In this document: positions 34,150-43,082 of the stretch, one piece after another | How the letters are laid out: each line of letters begins with the position of its first letter | Numbering within the stretch: the stretch's first letter is position 1 | Assembly: GCF_018383585.1 (NCBI RefSeq) | Contig: NZ_JAHAMK010000006.1 | Location: 91,390-155,389 of the forward strand | Origin: Microvirga sp. 3-52 | GTDB lineage: Bacteria; Pseudomonadota; Alphaproteobacteria; Rhizobiales; Beijerinckiaceae | Direction of reading: 5' to 3' | Length of the DNA: 64,000 nucleotides | Position numbers and translations under genes: made by a program | Notes under the pieces: generated by a model | What the model saw: the letters and a program-made list of their open reading frames with translations, nothing else | Told to the model about the DNA's origin: nothing | Database searches by the model: none

Positions 34150-35388
34150 ATGCCCCGTCTTGTCATGAAGTTCGGCGGAACATCCGTCGCCACCGTAGAG
34201 CGCATCCGCAACGTGGCGCGGCATGTCAAACGCGAAGTCGAGGCCGGCTATGACGTCGCCGTCGTCGTCTCCGCCATGGCGGGCAAGACCAACGAGCTCG
34301 TCGGCTGGGTGAAGGACGCCTCGGGCCTCTACGATTCAAAAGAATACGACGTGGTCGTCGCCTCCGGCGAACAGGTAACGTCCGGCCTCCTCGCCATCGC
34401 CCTGCAGGAGATGGGCCTGAAGGCGCGTTCCTGGCAGGGCTGGCAGATCCCGATCATGACCTCGGACGCCCATGGCTCGGCGCGAATCGCCGCCATCGAC
34501 GGCACCGGGATTCTCAAAGGCTTCACGGACAACAGGGAAGTCGCCGTGGTCTCCGGCTTCCAGGGCGTGCACCAGCCCACCGGCCGCGTGACGACGCTGG
34601 GCCGCGGCGGCTCGGATACCAGCGCCGTGGCGCTCGCCGCCGCCGTTCAGGCCGAGCGCTGCGACATCTACACGGACGTGGACGGCGTCTACACCACCGA
34701 TCCGCGCATCGTGCCCAAGGCCCGGCGCCTGGATAAGGTTTCCTACGAGGAAATGCTGGAAATGGCCTCGCTGGGGGCCAAGGTGCTTCAGGTGCGCTCG
34801 GTCGAGCTCGCCATGATGCATCGCGTGCCGACCTATGTGCGCTCCAGCTTCGACGATCCCGCCGATCCCAAGCTCGGCACCCTCATCTGCGACGAGGAAG
34901 ACATCATGGAACAGCAGGTTGTCACGGGCATCGCCTATTCGCGCGACGAAGCCCAGATCACGCTGCGGGACATTGCGGACAAGCCGGGCATCGCCGCTTC
35001 GATCTTCGTGCCCCTGGCGGACGCCAACATCAACGTCGACATGATCATCCAGGTCGTGTCCGACAACGCCGCCACCACGGACCTGACCTTCACGGTGCCC
35101 ACCGCCGATTACGAGCGGGCCTGCGCGATCCTCAACACCCATCGGGACGAGATCGCCTTCAAGGAGCTCCAAGGCGCGACCGACGTGGTGAAGGTCTCGG
35201 CCATCGGCGTGGGCATGCGCAGTCATGCGGGCGTTGCGGCACGCGCGTTCAAGGCCCTGGCCGACAAGGGCATCAACATCCGGGCGATCACCACCTCTGA
35301 GATTAAATTCTCGGTGCTGATCGAATCGGCCTACACGGAGCTTGCGGTGCGCACGCTCCACTCGCTATACGGCCTTGATCAAGCCTGA
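34150..35388 (+). CDS. lysC: Aspartate kinase
   Basis: Aspartokinase phosphorylates aspartate, the first step to lysine, threonine, methionine and DAP. The 412 residues show the kinase domain (VMKFGGTSVA with Lys7, VVVSAMAGKTNELV, TTLGRGGSDTSAVALA, CDIYTDVDGVYTTDPRIV) and two C-terminal ACT domains (DIADKPGIAASIFVPLADAN and SAIGVGMRSHAGVAARAF), expected to bind lysine and/or threonine for feedback control. ATG 34150 is at the family start; no strong ribosome site is visible, and the frame is open upstream through the repeat element. ptsP follows after 91 bases. Confidence 0.97.
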   Translation: MPRLVMKFGGTSVATVERIRNVARHVKREVEAGYDVAVVVSAMAGKTNELVGWVKDASGLYDSKEYDVVVASGEQVTSGLLAIALQEMGLKARSWQGWQIPIMTSDAHGSARIAAIDGTGILKGFTDNREVAVVSGFQGVHQPTGRVTTLGRGGSDTSAVALAAAVQAERCDIYTDVDGVYTTDPRIVPKARRLDKVSYEEMLEMASLGAKVLQVRSVELAMMHRVPTYVRSSFDDPADPKLGTLICDEEDIMEQQVVTGIAYSRDEAQITLRDIADKPGIAASIFVPLADANINVDMIIQVVSDNAATTDLTFTVPTADYERACAILNTHRDEIAFKELQGATDVVKVSAIGVGMRSHAGVAARAFKALADKGINIRAITTSEIKFSVLIESAYTELAVRTLHSLYGLDQA

Positions 35389-35479
35389 TTGACGAGGGAA
35401 CTGTCGGGCTGCGACACTCGTAGGTAGGTAGCCGCCGGTTCGCCTTGCCGGCTCTTGAAGGACGGGAACTGATAAGCTC

Positions 35480-37747
35480 ATGCCAAGCGCTCCCGGCGGT
35501 CCGCGCCTTCTGCTGCGCCGCCTCCGCGAGATCATGGCGGAGCCGGTCGGGGCGCAGGACCGTCTCGACAAGATCGTCACCCAGATCGCCGCCAACATGG
35601 TGGCGGAGGTGTGCTCCGTCTATGTGATGCGCGGCGACGGCGTCCTCGAGCTCTTCGCCACCGAAGGCCTGAACCGGGAAGCCGTCCACCTCACCATCAT
35701 GCGCTCGGGCGAAGGCCTCGTCGGCCTCATCGCCTCGACGGCCGAGCCCCTGGCGCTGTCCGACGCGCAGAGCCACCCGGCCTTCTCCTACAAGCCGGAG
35801 ACGGGCGAAGAGATCTACCACGCGTTTCTCGGCGTGCCGCTGCTGCGCGCCGGCAACACGCTCGGCGTTCTGGTCGTCCAGAACCGCACCTACCGGGTCT
35901 ATACCGAGGAAGAGGTCGAGGCGCTCCAGACCACCGCCATGGTGGTGGCCGAGATGCTCGCGACCGGCGAGCTGCAGGCCCTGGCGCCGGTGGATACGGG
36001 CATCGCGCTCCGCCGACCCGTCTACCAGAAGGGCGTCGCCCTCGCCGATGGGGTGGGCTTGGGTCACGTGGTGCTCCATGAACCCCGCGTCGTCGTCAAG
36101 AACCTCATCGCCGAGAACATCGAGGCCGACCTCCAGCGCCTGGATTCGGCCATCGCCGAGGTGCGCCTGTCCATCGACGAGCTGATCGAGCGCGGCGACG
36201 TGGCCCATCACGGCGAGCACCGGGAAGTCCTGGAGACCTTCCGCATGTTCGCCCACGACCAGGGCTGGCTCCGGCGCATGCGCGAGGCCGTAACCTCGGG
36301 CCTGACCGCGGAGGCGGCCGTCGAGCGCGTGCAGTCGGACAACCGCGCCCGCATGCTGCGCCAGACCGATCCCTACCTGCGCGAACGCCTGCACGATCTC
36401 GACGATCTCGCCAACCGCCTGCTGCACCGCCTCGTCGGACGCAATCTTGTGGCGGAGCGGGCGCATCTGCCGGAAAACGCCATCCTGGTGGCCCGCTCCA
36501 TGGGCCCGGCGGCGCTTCTCGACTACGACCGGTCGCGCCTTCGCGGCCTCGTGCTCGAGGAGGGCGGGCCGACGAGCCACATCGCCATCGTGGCCCGCGC
36601 CCTGGGCATTCCTGCCGTGGGCGAGGTGTCGAACGCGACCTCCCTGACGGAGCCGGGCGATGCCATCATCGTCGACGGCGCGGCCGGCGAGGTGCAGATC
36701 AGGCCCAATCCCGACGTGGAGGCAGCCTATGCCGAGAAGGCGCGCCTTCGCGCCCGCCGACAGGAGCAGTACCTCAAGCTCCGCGACGTGCCCTCCATCA
36801 CCAGGGACGGCGTGGAAGTCACCCTGCAGATCAATGCCGGCCTCGTGGTGGACCTGCCGCATCTGGCCGAGACCGGGGCCGCGGGCGTCGGCCTGTTCCG
36901 CACCGAGCTTCAGTTCATGATCGCCGAGCGGATGCCCTCGGCCTCCGAGCAGCAGGCGCTCTACAGCACCGTCTTCGCCGAGGCCGGCGACAGGCCCGTC
37001 ACCTTCCGCACCCTCGATATCGGGGGCGACAAGATCCTGCCCTACATGCAGTCGGTCGAGGAGGAGAACCCGGCCCTGGGCTGGCGTGCCATCCGCATCG
37101 GGCTCGACCGGCCGGGCCTGCTGCGCGCCCAGGTCCGGGCCCTTCTCAAGGCCGCGGCCGGGCGCCCTCTCAAGATCATGTTCCCGATGGTGGCGACCTG
37201 CGACGAGTTCGAGCGCGCCAAGCAGATCGTCGAGCGGGAGAAGGCGCATCTGGCCAATCACGGCCATCCGCTGCCGTCGGACCTGAAGCTCGGCGTCATG
37301 CTGGAGGTGCCGTCGCTGCTGTTCCAGCTCAAGGAAATCTGCGAAAGCGCCGATTTCATCTCGCTCGGCACGAACGACCTGATGCAGTTCTTCTTCGCCA
37401 TCGACCGCGAGAACCGGCGCGTGTCAGACCGCTTCGACCCTTTGAGCGCGCCCATGCTGCGCGCCTTGAACATGGTCGCTGAGCATGCGCAGGCCGCCGG
37501 CTGCCTGGCGACCATCTGTGGCGAAATCGGCGGGCGCCCCCTCGAGGCCATGGCCCTGATCGGCCTCGGCTTCCGTTCGCTCTCCATGTCCCCGGCGGCC
37601 ATCGGCCCGGTCAAGGCCATGCTGCTGGAGATGAACGTCGCGGAGCTCAGCGTCCTGATCCGCGAGGAGCTGAAGAACGCCGGGGGCGGCGAAACGCTGC
37701 GTCCGAAACTCGCCCATTTTGCGGAAACCCATGGTATTCCGGTCTGA
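35480..37747 (+). CDS. ptsP: Phosphoenolpyruvate-protein phosphotransferase of the nitrogen PTS (EI-Ntr)
   Basis: A protein of 755 residues: a GAF sensor domain (about 15-160, with [20 protein letters not shown]), then the enzyme I domains. The phospho-histidine is His367 in [20 protein letters not shown]. The C-terminal PEP-binding TIM barrel has [42 protein letters not shown] and the conserved Cys in LATICGE. EI-Ntr passes phosphate to NPr and EIIA-Ntr and regulates nitrogen, potassium and PHB metabolism. In other alphaproteobacteria the GAF domain binds glutamine, which inhibits it. The stop shares a base with the prfA start (TGATG), so translation is coupled. Confidence 0.96.
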   Translation: MPSAPGGPRLLLRRLREIMAEPVGAQDRLDKIVTQIAANMVAEVCSVYVMRGDGVLELFATEGLNREAVHLTIMRSGEGLVGLIASTAEPLALSDAQSHPAFSYKPETGEEIYHAFLGVPLLRAGNTLGVLVVQNRTYRVYTEEEVEALQTTAMVVAEMLATGELQALAPVDTGIALRRPVYQKGVALADGVGLGHVVLHEPRVVVKNLIAENIEADLQRLDSAIAEVRLSIDELIERGDVAHHGEHREVLETFRMFAHDQGWLRRMREAVTSGLTAEAAVERVQSDNRARMLRQTDPYLRERLHDLDDLANRLLHRLVGRNLVAERAHLPENAILVARSMGPAALLDYDRSRLRGLVLEEGGPTSHIAIVARALGIPAVGEVSNATSLTEPGDAIIVDGAAGEVQIRPNPDVEAAYAEKARLRARRQEQYLKLRDVPSITRDGVEVTLQINAGLVVDLPHLAETGAAGVGLFRTELQFMIAERMPSASEQQALYSTVFAEAGDRPVTFRTLDIGGDKILPYMQSVEEENPALGWRAIRIGLDRPGLLRAQVRALLKAAAGRPLKIMFPMVATCDEFERAKQIVEREKAHLANHGHPLPSDLKLGVMLEVPSLLFQLKEICESADFISLGTNDLMQFFFAIDRENRRVSDRFDPLSAPMLRALNMVAEHAQAAGCLATICGEIGGRPLEAMALIGLGFRSLSMSPAAIGPVKAMLLEMNVAELSVLIREELKNAGGGETLRPKLAHFAETHGIPV

Positions 37748-38835
37748 TGTCGATTGCCCCTCCCTCCGATCGCCTGAACGCCATTCTGGCCCGCCATGAC
37801 ATCATCACGGCGACGCTCAATGCCGGCCCCGATCCCGAGACCTTCGTGGCCCTGTCCCGCGAGCTGTCCGAGCTCGACGGCGTGGTGGACGCCATCCGCG
37901 CCTATCGCGCGATGGAGGACAACCTGCACGGCCTTCAGGCCCTGATCGACGACGCCTCGACCGATGCCGAGATGCGTTCGCTGGCCGAGGACGAGCTTCC
38001 CCAGGCCAGGGAGGATCTGGAAAAGGCCGCGCAGGACCTGCGCATCATGCTCCTGCCCCGCGACGAGGCGGACGAGAAGAGCGCCATCCTCGAGATCCGC
38101 GCCGGCACGGGCGGCGACGAGGCCGCCCTCTTCGCCGGCGACCTGCTGCGCATGTACACCCGCTATGCCGACCTGAAGGGCTGGAAGGTCGAGATCGTAT
38201 CCGAGAGCGAGGGCACCGCCGGCGGCTACAAGGAAGTGGTGGCCGAGATCAAGGGACGCGGGGTGTTCGCCCGGCTCAAGTTCGAGAGCGGCGTGCACCG
38301 GGTCCAGCGCGTGCCGGACACGGAAACGCAGGGCCGCATCCACACCTCCGCCGCCACCGTGGCCGTGCTGCCCGAGGCCGAGGACGTGGACATCGTGATC
38401 AACGATGCGGACTTGAAGATCGACACCATGCGGGCGCAGGGCGCCGGCGGCCAGCACGTGAACAAGACCGAATCGGCGATCCGCATCACCCATCTGCCGA
38501 CCGGCATGGTGGTGTTCGTCCAGGACGAGCGCTCCCAGCACAAGAACCGCGCCCGCGCCATGGCCCTGCTGCGCGCCCGCCTCTACGATGCCGAGCGTAC
38601 CGCCAAGGACGCGGCCCGCGCGGCCGACCGCAAGGCGCAGGTGGGCTCCGGCGACCGCTCCGAGCGCATCCGTACCTACAACTTCCCGCAGGGGCGCGTG
38701 ACCGACCACCGGATCAACCTGACGCTCTACAAGCTGGAAGAGGTCATCGGCGGCAATGCCCTGGACGAGCTGATCGACGCCATCGTGACCGAGCATCAGG
38801 CGGCCCAGCTCGCCGCCCAGGACCAGGCGGCATGA
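37747..38835 (+). CDS. prfA: Peptide chain release factor 1
   Basis: RF1 ends translation at UAA and UAG. The 362 residues contain the catalytic GGQ (residues 234-236, in [13 protein letters not shown]), whose Gln is normally methylated by PrmC, encoded two genes downstream. The tripeptide anticodon region and the [20 protein letters not shown] helix are also present. The start ATG shares its A with the ptsP stop, and the stop overlaps the next gene as ATGA. The usual prfA-prmC pairing is interrupted here by a fosX-like gene. Confidence 0.97.
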   Translation: MSIAPPSDRLNAILARHDIITATLNAGPDPETFVALSRELSELDGVVDAIRAYRAMEDNLHGLQALIDDASTDAEMRSLAEDELPQAREDLEKAAQDLRIMLLPRDEADEKSAILEIRAGTGGDEAALFAGDLLRMYTRYADLKGWKVEIVSESEGTAGGYKEVVAEIKGRGVFARLKFESGVHRVQRVPDTETQGRIHTSAATVAVLPEAEDVDIVINDADLKIDTMRAQGAGGQHVNKTESAIRITHLPTGMVVFVQDERSQHKNRARAMALLRARLYDAERTAKDAARAADRKAQVGSGDRSERIRTYNFPQGRVTDHRINLTLYKLEEVIGGNALDELIDAIVTEHQAAQLAAQDQAA

Positions 38836-39269
38836 TCGAGGGCAGGGTTGAAGGACTGAGCCACATCACGCTCATCACCCACGATCTCGCCCGCATGACC
38901 TCCATCGTCGAAGGGGCGCTCGGCGGCCGTGAGATCTACTCCTCCGGCGAGGACACCTTCTCCCTGTCGCGGGAAAAGTTCTTCGATGTGGGCGGGCTCT
39001 GGATCGCCGTGATGGAGGGCGAGAGCCTTCCCACCCGCACCTACAATCACATCGCCTTCAAGATCCCGACATCGGCCATGGATGACTACCGGGCCAGGAT
39101 CGAGGCCCTGGGGCTGGAGATCCGTGAATCCCGCCCGCGGGTCGAAGGCGAGGGCCACTCCCTCTATTTCTACGACGACGACAACCACCTGTTCGAGCTG
39201 CATACCGGCACCCTGGAGGAGCGGCTCGAACGCTATCGGCAGGGCCGAAGCCGTGAAGACTCGCGCTGA
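38832..39269 (+). CDS. fosX: FosX-type fosfomycin hydrolase (VOC family)
   Basis: A vicinal-oxygen-chelate protein of 145 residues that resembles FosX of Mesorhizobium loti along its whole length. FosX opens the fosfomycin epoxide with water, using Mn(II). The metal ligands His11 (LSHITL), His73 (YNHIAF) and Glu122 (FELHTG) and the general base Glu48 (SREKFF) are all kept; as I recall, they match His7, His69, Glu118 and Glu44 of the M. loti enzyme with a constant offset of four. The gene overlaps prfA by four bases (ATGA) and prmC by 17, so it is fully embedded in that operon. Its native substrate may not be fosfomycin. Confidence 0.9.
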   Translation: MIEGRVEGLSHITLITHDLARMTSIVEGALGGREIYSSGEDTFSLSREKFFDVGGLWIAVMEGESLPTRTYNHIAFKIPTSAMDDYRARIEALGLEIRESRPRVEGEGHSLYFYDDDNHLFELHTGTLEERLERYRQGRSREDSR

Positions 39270-40101
39270 AGCGCTGACGGACCTGCGCCGGACCCTCGGC
39301 GAGGCCGGGTTCGAGACTGCGGCCCTGGACGCGCGGCTCCTCTTGCTGACGGCCCTTGGTATTTCGGCGACAGATCTTATCACCCGGCCCGATACTCTCC
39401 TGTCACCGGACGAGGCCGAGACCCTTGCCTCCTTTACCCGAAGACGTCTCGGCCACGAGCCAGTCGCCCGGATCGTCGGGGTCCGGGAGTTCTGGGGCCT
39501 GCCGTTTCGCCTCTCTCCCGAGACCCTGGTGCCCCGCCCCGACACGGAGACGGTCGTCGAGACCGCCCTCGACCTCCTTCCGGACCGGCAAGCGCCCCTC
39601 AGGGTCGTCGATTTCGGCACCGGATCGGGCTGCATCCTGGTCGCGCTCCTCCACGAGCTGCCCCAGGCGACGGGCCTCGGGGTCGACCTGTCCTTCGGCG
39701 CCCTTGTGACAGCCCGTACCAATGCCATCGGCAACCGGGTTGGCGGGCGCTGCCACTTCGCTCTCTCGCGCTGGGCCGATGCGGTTTCGGGCACCTTCGA
39801 CCTGATGGTCTCGAACCCACCCTACATCGCCTCCGGGGTGATCCCGACCCTCGACGAGGAGGTGCGGGAGCACGACCCCAGGCTTGCCCTCGACGGCGGC
39901 CCGGACGGTCTGGAGCCCTACCGGATCCTTTTGAGCGAAGCCGGGCGGCTCCTCGCCCCCCAGGGCCTGCTCGTGGTCGAGATCGGCTACGATCAGGCCG
40001 AGGATTTAATAAGCTTGGCAAGGGTTTACGGCCTTGAAATCGTGCGGATCGCCCACGATCTATCGGACACCCCCCGCAGCATCGCCATGAAGCGATCGTG
40101 A
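39253..40101 (+). CDS. prmC: Release factor glutamine methyltransferase
   Basis: PrmC methylates the Gln of the GGQ motif in release factors. The 282 residues begin with the helical RF-binding domain (TDLRRTLGEAGFETAALDAR) and contain SAM motif I VVDFGTGSGCILVALL and the substrate motif SNPPYI. GTG 39253 is chosen: it lies in frame just before the domain, preceded by AGGGCCGAAG, and sits 17 bases inside the fosX gene. An in-frame ATG much further upstream would lie wholly within fosX. The overlap implies reinitiation or coupling to fosX translation. Confidence 0.93.
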   Translation: MKTRAEALTDLRRTLGEAGFETAALDARLLLLTALGISATDLITRPDTLLSPDEAETLASFTRRRLGHEPVARIVGVREFWGLPFRLSPETLVPRPDTETVVETALDLLPDRQAPLRVVDFGTGSGCILVALLHELPQATGLGVDLSFGALVTARTNAIGNRVGGRCHFALSRWADAVSGTFDLMVSNPPYIASGVIPTLDEEVREHDPRLALDGGPDGLEPYRILLSEAGRLLAPQGLLVVEIGYDQAEDLISLARVYGLEIVRIAHDLSDTPRSIAMKRS

Positions 40102-40120
40102 TGAACGGGGTGCGGCATTC

Positions 40121-40149
40121 TTGTCCCAGGGCGGGATAAAGTCTGAAAT
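40121..40149 (+). promoter_or_regulatory. Weak candidate promoter for the DUF4167 leader
   Basis: TTGTCC (40121-40126), a 17-base spacer and TGAAAT (40144-40149) resemble a housekeeping promoter. It would start transcription near 40156, just before the first stem-loop. The -10 match is poor. Confidence 0.3.
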
Positions 40150-40160
40150 AGCCCTTGTTG

Positions 40161-40399
40161 GACCGAGCGGAACCCGCTAGATTCGTATCTAGAGATCGTC
40201 CTCGGTCTAAACAAATCGGCAGCCCCTCGGGGGAATGCCGGAAGACCAAACGATATCAATCGCGCAGGCAGGGGCTTTTGAAACGGAACAGCCTGGCGCG
40301 ATTACCTGAACCCGACACTGAAGGATGGCCAAGCCTGTAAGAGGCTATGGCCGAATGTCAGACGGTTGCCACGCGAACGGTGGGCGCTGAGCCCGTTCG
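40161..40399 (+). ncRNA. Candidate structured leader RNA upstream of DUF4167
   Basis: Five consecutive stem-loops occupy this otherwise empty 359-base gap. SL1 is nested: GACCGAG/CTCGGTC (40161-40167 with 40201-40207) encloses CTAGAT/ATCTAG (40177-40182 with 40187-40192). SL2: CGGCA/TGCCG around CCCC/GGGG (40217-40240). SL3: CGCGCAGGC with GCCTGGCGCG, one bulge (40261-40300). SL4: GGCC and AGCCT with AGGCT and GGCC (40327-40352). SL5: CGAACGG/CCGTTCG (40374-40399). No T-run ends the array, so it reads most simply as a long 5' leader of the DUF4167 mRNA. It does not carry the landmarks of RNase P RNA, tmRNA or SRP RNA that I know. Confidence 0.4.
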
Positions 40400-40460
40400 G
40401 TGAATATTGGCTTGCATATCGCGTGGGCATGAAGAACCAGCGAGGCTCATAGAGCGAACA

Positions 40461-41558
40461 ATGAGACCAGGACAGAACAGGCGTATGCGCGGTCGTAACA
40501 ACAACAACCGCAACAACAACAAGGGGCCCAATCCCCTGACGAAGAGCTATGAGTCGAACGGCCCGGACGTGAAGATCCGCGGCACGGCTCAGCATATCGC
40601 CGAGAAATACAGCCAGCTCGCCCGCGACGCGCAGTCGAGCGGCGACCCGGTGGCGGCCGAGAACTATTTTCAGCACGCCGAGCATTATTTCCGCATCATC
40701 GCGGCCGCCCAGGAGCAGCTGCGCGAGCAGTACGGCTACCAGCAGCGTCCCTTCGACGAGGAAGGCGGCGACGAGGAGGGCTTCGGCCCGGGCGAGCGCT
40801 CGAACTTCGAGCGCGCCGGAGGCCAGGATTTCGGCAATGGCGACGAGCAGGATTTCGGCTCCCAGCCGCAGCCTTACGAGAACCGGGCCGAGCGTCAGCC
40901 GCGCTTCGACCGCAACGATCGTCAGGATCGTGGCGACCGGAACGACCGCCAGGATCGGAATGATCGCCAGGATCGGCCGGATCGGAACGATCGCGGCGAC
41001 CGTCGTGAGCGCTTCCAGCGCGACCGTGGCCCGCGCCAGGATTTCCCGCGTCAGGATTCCCAGCGCCAGGATTCCCAGCGCCAGGACTTCCAGCGCGACG
41101 AGCAGCCCTATGAGGCCCGCTCCGAGGGGAGCGAGCGCAACGAGCGCAGTGAACGCCCTGCCCGCTTCGACCGCCCCGAGCGCAACGATCGTCAGGACCG
41201 GGGTGACCGTCCCGAGCGCGCCGACCGGCCGGAACGCAGCGACCGCTTCGAGCGGAATGACCGTCCGGAGCGTGGCGAGCGTCGTGAGCGCTTCCAGCGC
41301 GACCGCCGCCGCGACGACGCCGATGCACCCGAGCAGGGTACCCTGCCGGCCTTCCTGACGAACCCGGTCCGCACGCCGGCTCCGGTTGCCGTCGACGAGG
41401 CTCCTCCGGCCGCCCCGGTGGTGCAGGAAGCGGCCAACGACGCGGAAGCCCCGCGTCCGCGCCGCCGCCGCCGTACCCGTCAGGAGATGATCGATGCGGC
41501 CAATGCCGAGAACGCCGGCTTCACGCCGGATCCGGCCGAGACCCCGGCGGCTGAATAA
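40461..41558 (+). CDS. DUF4167 protein, RG/NDR-rich putative RNA-binding protein
   Basis: A protein of 365 residues. The N-terminus is Asn/Arg-rich (MRPGQNRRMRGRNNNN) and is followed by the conserved DUF4167 domain (PNPLTKSYESNGPDVKIRGT, AQHIAEKYSQLARDAQSSGD, and FQHAEHYFRIIAAAQEQL; about residues 20-95). The middle, from about residue 150 to 290, is low complexity with repeated NDRQDR, RGDR, RPER and QDSQR units; the end is Arg/Ala/Pro-rich (RPRRRRRTRQEM). The composition suggests nucleic-acid binding and possibly condensate formation. It occurs between prmC and clpB in many Hyphomicrobiales. It has a clear terminator downstream and an unusually long, hairpin-rich leader. Confidence 0.88.
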   Translation: MRPGQNRRMRGRNNNNRNNNKGPNPLTKSYESNGPDVKIRGTAQHIAEKYSQLARDAQSSGDPVAAENYFQHAEHYFRIIAAAQEQLREQYGYQQRPFDEEGGDEEGFGPGERSNFERAGGQDFGNGDEQDFGSQPQPYENRAERQPRFDRNDRQDRGDRNDRQDRNDRQDRPDRNDRGDRRERFQRDRGPRQDFPRQDSQRQDSQRQDFQRDEQPYEARSEGSERNERSERPARFDRPERNDRQDRGDRPERADRPERSDRFERNDRPERGERRERFQRDRRRDDADAPEQGTLPAFLTNPVRTPAPVAVDEAPPAAPVVQEAANDAEAPRPRRRRRTRQEMIDAANAENAGFTPDPAETPAAE

Positions 41559-41580
41559 GATTCCATTGCGGAACAAGATG

Positions 41581-41609
41581 AAAAGGGAGAGCCTTGCTCT
41601 CCCTTTTTT
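41581..41609 (+). terminator. Rho-independent terminator of the DUF4167 gene
   Basis: AAAAGGGAGAGC (41581-41592) pairs perfectly over 12 bp with GCTCTCCCTTTT (41596-41607), with a CTT loop and a six-T run. Confidence 0.95.
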
Positions 41610-41658
41610 GTTGTCCGGCGGCCTGCTGGGAAAGACGAGGAATGGGAAAGACACGGAA

Positions 41659-41759
41659 GTGTCATTCCCGGCCGAAGCGAAGCGGAGGGGAAGGAAAACC
41701 ACTTGCGGCGCGGCTCTATGGATCCCCTTCCCGGTCCTGCGGACCGCCGGGGATGACAC
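41659..41759. repeat. GTGTCATTCCCGG palindromic element, copy 1
   Basis: The ends GTGTCATTCCCGGCCG and CGCCGGGGATGACAC are inverted. Internal arms (GATCCCCTTCCCGGTCCTGC) resemble the copies at 46381-46474 and 60464-60562. Confidence 0.65.
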
Positions 41760-41797
41760 AGAGCCTTCATCACCGCTCCCACACGGGAGGGAGAGAA

Positions 41798-42580
41798 TTA
41801 AAGCGCCAGCGTCGCCTGCTCGGCCTCGAGATCCTCGCCGGCTTCGAGGGTGCCTCCCTGCAGCACCTCGGCATAGATGCCGCAATCGAAGTGGCCGTAG
41901 GCCTTCATGAGGCTCTTGGGGATTTCCAGGTCACGGATGCCCGTATCCGGATCCACGTTGGTGGCGGCGCAGCGCTCGATGCGCTTGGTCACCTTGAGAC
42001 GTATCCCCGAGGGGGTGGTCAGCACCTGGCCGACGAGGTCGAACTCGGCGAAGGGAGCAAGACCCTCGAGGTGAATGTTGCCGCGAAAGCGCAACGGATC
42101 GACGGCGGATCCGATCATGGTCTCCAGCTGGCGCACGCTCGCCAAGTTGATGAGCGAGACGAAACCGCGCCGGGAATCGGTGAACCGGAAGCCCTCGGGG
42201 GCGGTCAGCACCTTCGGCGGACCGCGCAGCTCCTTGGGCATGAACTTGCGAAAGAAGGCCTCGATGGCAAGCCGCCCTTCCCGCGTGGAGAGATCGCCGC
42301 GCGCCACCTCGCGCCCGCCCTCCTCGATGAACAGGGTCGTGATCGAATCGAGATAGCGGGTCTTGAGCCGCGCCAGGCTCTCGTTGCGCATCAGCATCAG
42401 GAACTTGATCTTGGGCTGATGCTGCGGATGGTCCGGATCGAACCCGGCCGGGCCGTTCTCGATGGCGAAGAGGCGGTCGCCGGGGAAGTAATCGCCCTTC
42501 GTGAGAACGGCCTGGGTCAGCGGCTCGGGCGACAGGCCCTTGACCGGATAGCGCTGGAGGGAGGCGATGCGGATGCTCAT
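41798..42580 (-). CDS. MOSC-domain protein (YcbX/mARC-like)
   Basis: A protein of 260 residues with the N-terminal beta-barrel (MOSC_N: ASLQRYPVKGLSPEPLTQAV, then DRLFAIENGPAGFDP) and the C-terminal MOSC domain (FRGNIHLEGLAPFAEFDLVG, RIERCAATNVDPDTGIRDLE). The conserved Cys in RCAATN is the expected molybdenum ligand. YcbX and eukaryotic mARC enzymes reduce N-hydroxylated bases and other oxidised nitrogen compounds using molybdenum cofactor. No redox partner is fused or adjacent. It is transcribed alone between palindromic repeats. Confidence 0.9.
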   Translation of the reverse strand: MSIRIASLQRYPVKGLSPEPLTQAVLTKGDYFPGDRLFAIENGPAGFDPDHPQHQPKIKFLMLMRNESLARLKTRYLDSITTLFIEEGGREVARGDLSTREGRLAIEAFFRKFMPKELRGPPKVLTAPEGFRFTDSRRGFVSLINLASVRQLETMIGSAVDPLRFRGNIHLEGLAPFAEFDLVGQVLTTPSGIRLKVTKRIERCAATNVDPDTGIRDLEIPKSLMKAYGHFDCGIYAEVLQGGTLEAGEDLEAEQATLAL

Positions 42581-42645
42581 GGCCTATCGATAGAAGGCGG
42601 CTGCCGCGGGGGCAAGAGCTCCCGATCCATGCGCCAGCCCTCCCA

Positions 42646-42734
42646 CGTCATGGCCGGGCTTGTCCCGGCCAGCCCGATGATGAAAAGCGCCGCGCCCTTC
42701 CGATCGGGATCACCGGCACAGGGCCGGTGATGAC
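42646..42734. repeat. REP-like two-hairpin element, copy 5 (orientation B)
   Basis: CGTCATGGCCGGGCTTGTCC opens the first hairpin and GGGCCGGTGATGAC closes the second. The inner spacer is GAAAAGCGCCGCGCCC. Confidence 0.87.
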
Positions 42735-42753
42735 CCGAGGACGAGGTCAAAAG

Positions 42754-42778
42754 AAAAAGCCCCGCCGATGGGCGGGGC
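42754..42778 (-). terminator. Rho-independent terminator of the small-protein operon
   Basis: GCCCCGCC and GGCGGGGC pair around GATG (42759-42778). On the minus strand a T-run follows. It lies 25 bases beyond the stop at 42804. Confidence 0.9.
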
Positions 42779-42803
42779 TGTCTCTCAGGCGCAAGCGCAG
42801 CTC

Positions 42804-43079
42804 TTACGAAGCGTCGCCCGAGCGGGCCACCTTCGTGCGCTTGAGTTCGGGCTCGAAATAGCCCTCGCGTGCCGGGATGTGATCCTCGTTCGTGGTCTTG
42901 GGGTTCATGCCCTCATTGGCCGTCTGGTGCGGCGGGATGTGGGCGGAGGGGCCGGCCTCCTGCTTCATGCGCAGGGCCTTCTCGGCATTGGCCTTGAGCT
43001 CATCGCGCGCCTTCTCGGCTTTTTCCGCGCGGCGCCGGCTTGGGCTTAGACGGGAGAAAAGATCGGACAGGGCCATCAT
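42804..43079 (-). CDS. Small charged protein, function unknown
   Basis: A protein of 91 residues without a signal peptide or membrane segment. The N-terminal half is a strongly basic and Ala-rich helix (SPSRRRAEKAEKARDELKAN, then AEKALRMKQEA). The rest is polar and probably disordered (PPHQTANEGMNPKTTNEDHI). AAGGAG lies seven bases before ATG 43079; a second ATG follows at 43076. It begins three bases after the stop of the preceding small gene, so the two form an operon ending in a good terminator. It is not similar to any family I recognise. Confidence 0.75.
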   Translation of the reverse strand: MMALSDLFSRLSPSRRRAEKAEKARDELKANAEKALRMKQEAGPSAHIPPHQTANEGMNPKTTNEDHIPAREGYFEPELKRTKVARSGDAS

Positions 43080-43082
43080 TGA

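Noticed and set aside
40915-41330. Short regularly spaced repeats resembling a CRISPR array
   Set aside because: They are in-frame codon repeats within DUF4167, with no constant repeat-spacer length and no cas gene in the window.
40302-41885. A 527-codon open frame on the minus strand
   Set aside because: It arises from the repetitive codons of DUF4167 read backwards (Val/Ala/Leu runs) and has no domain.
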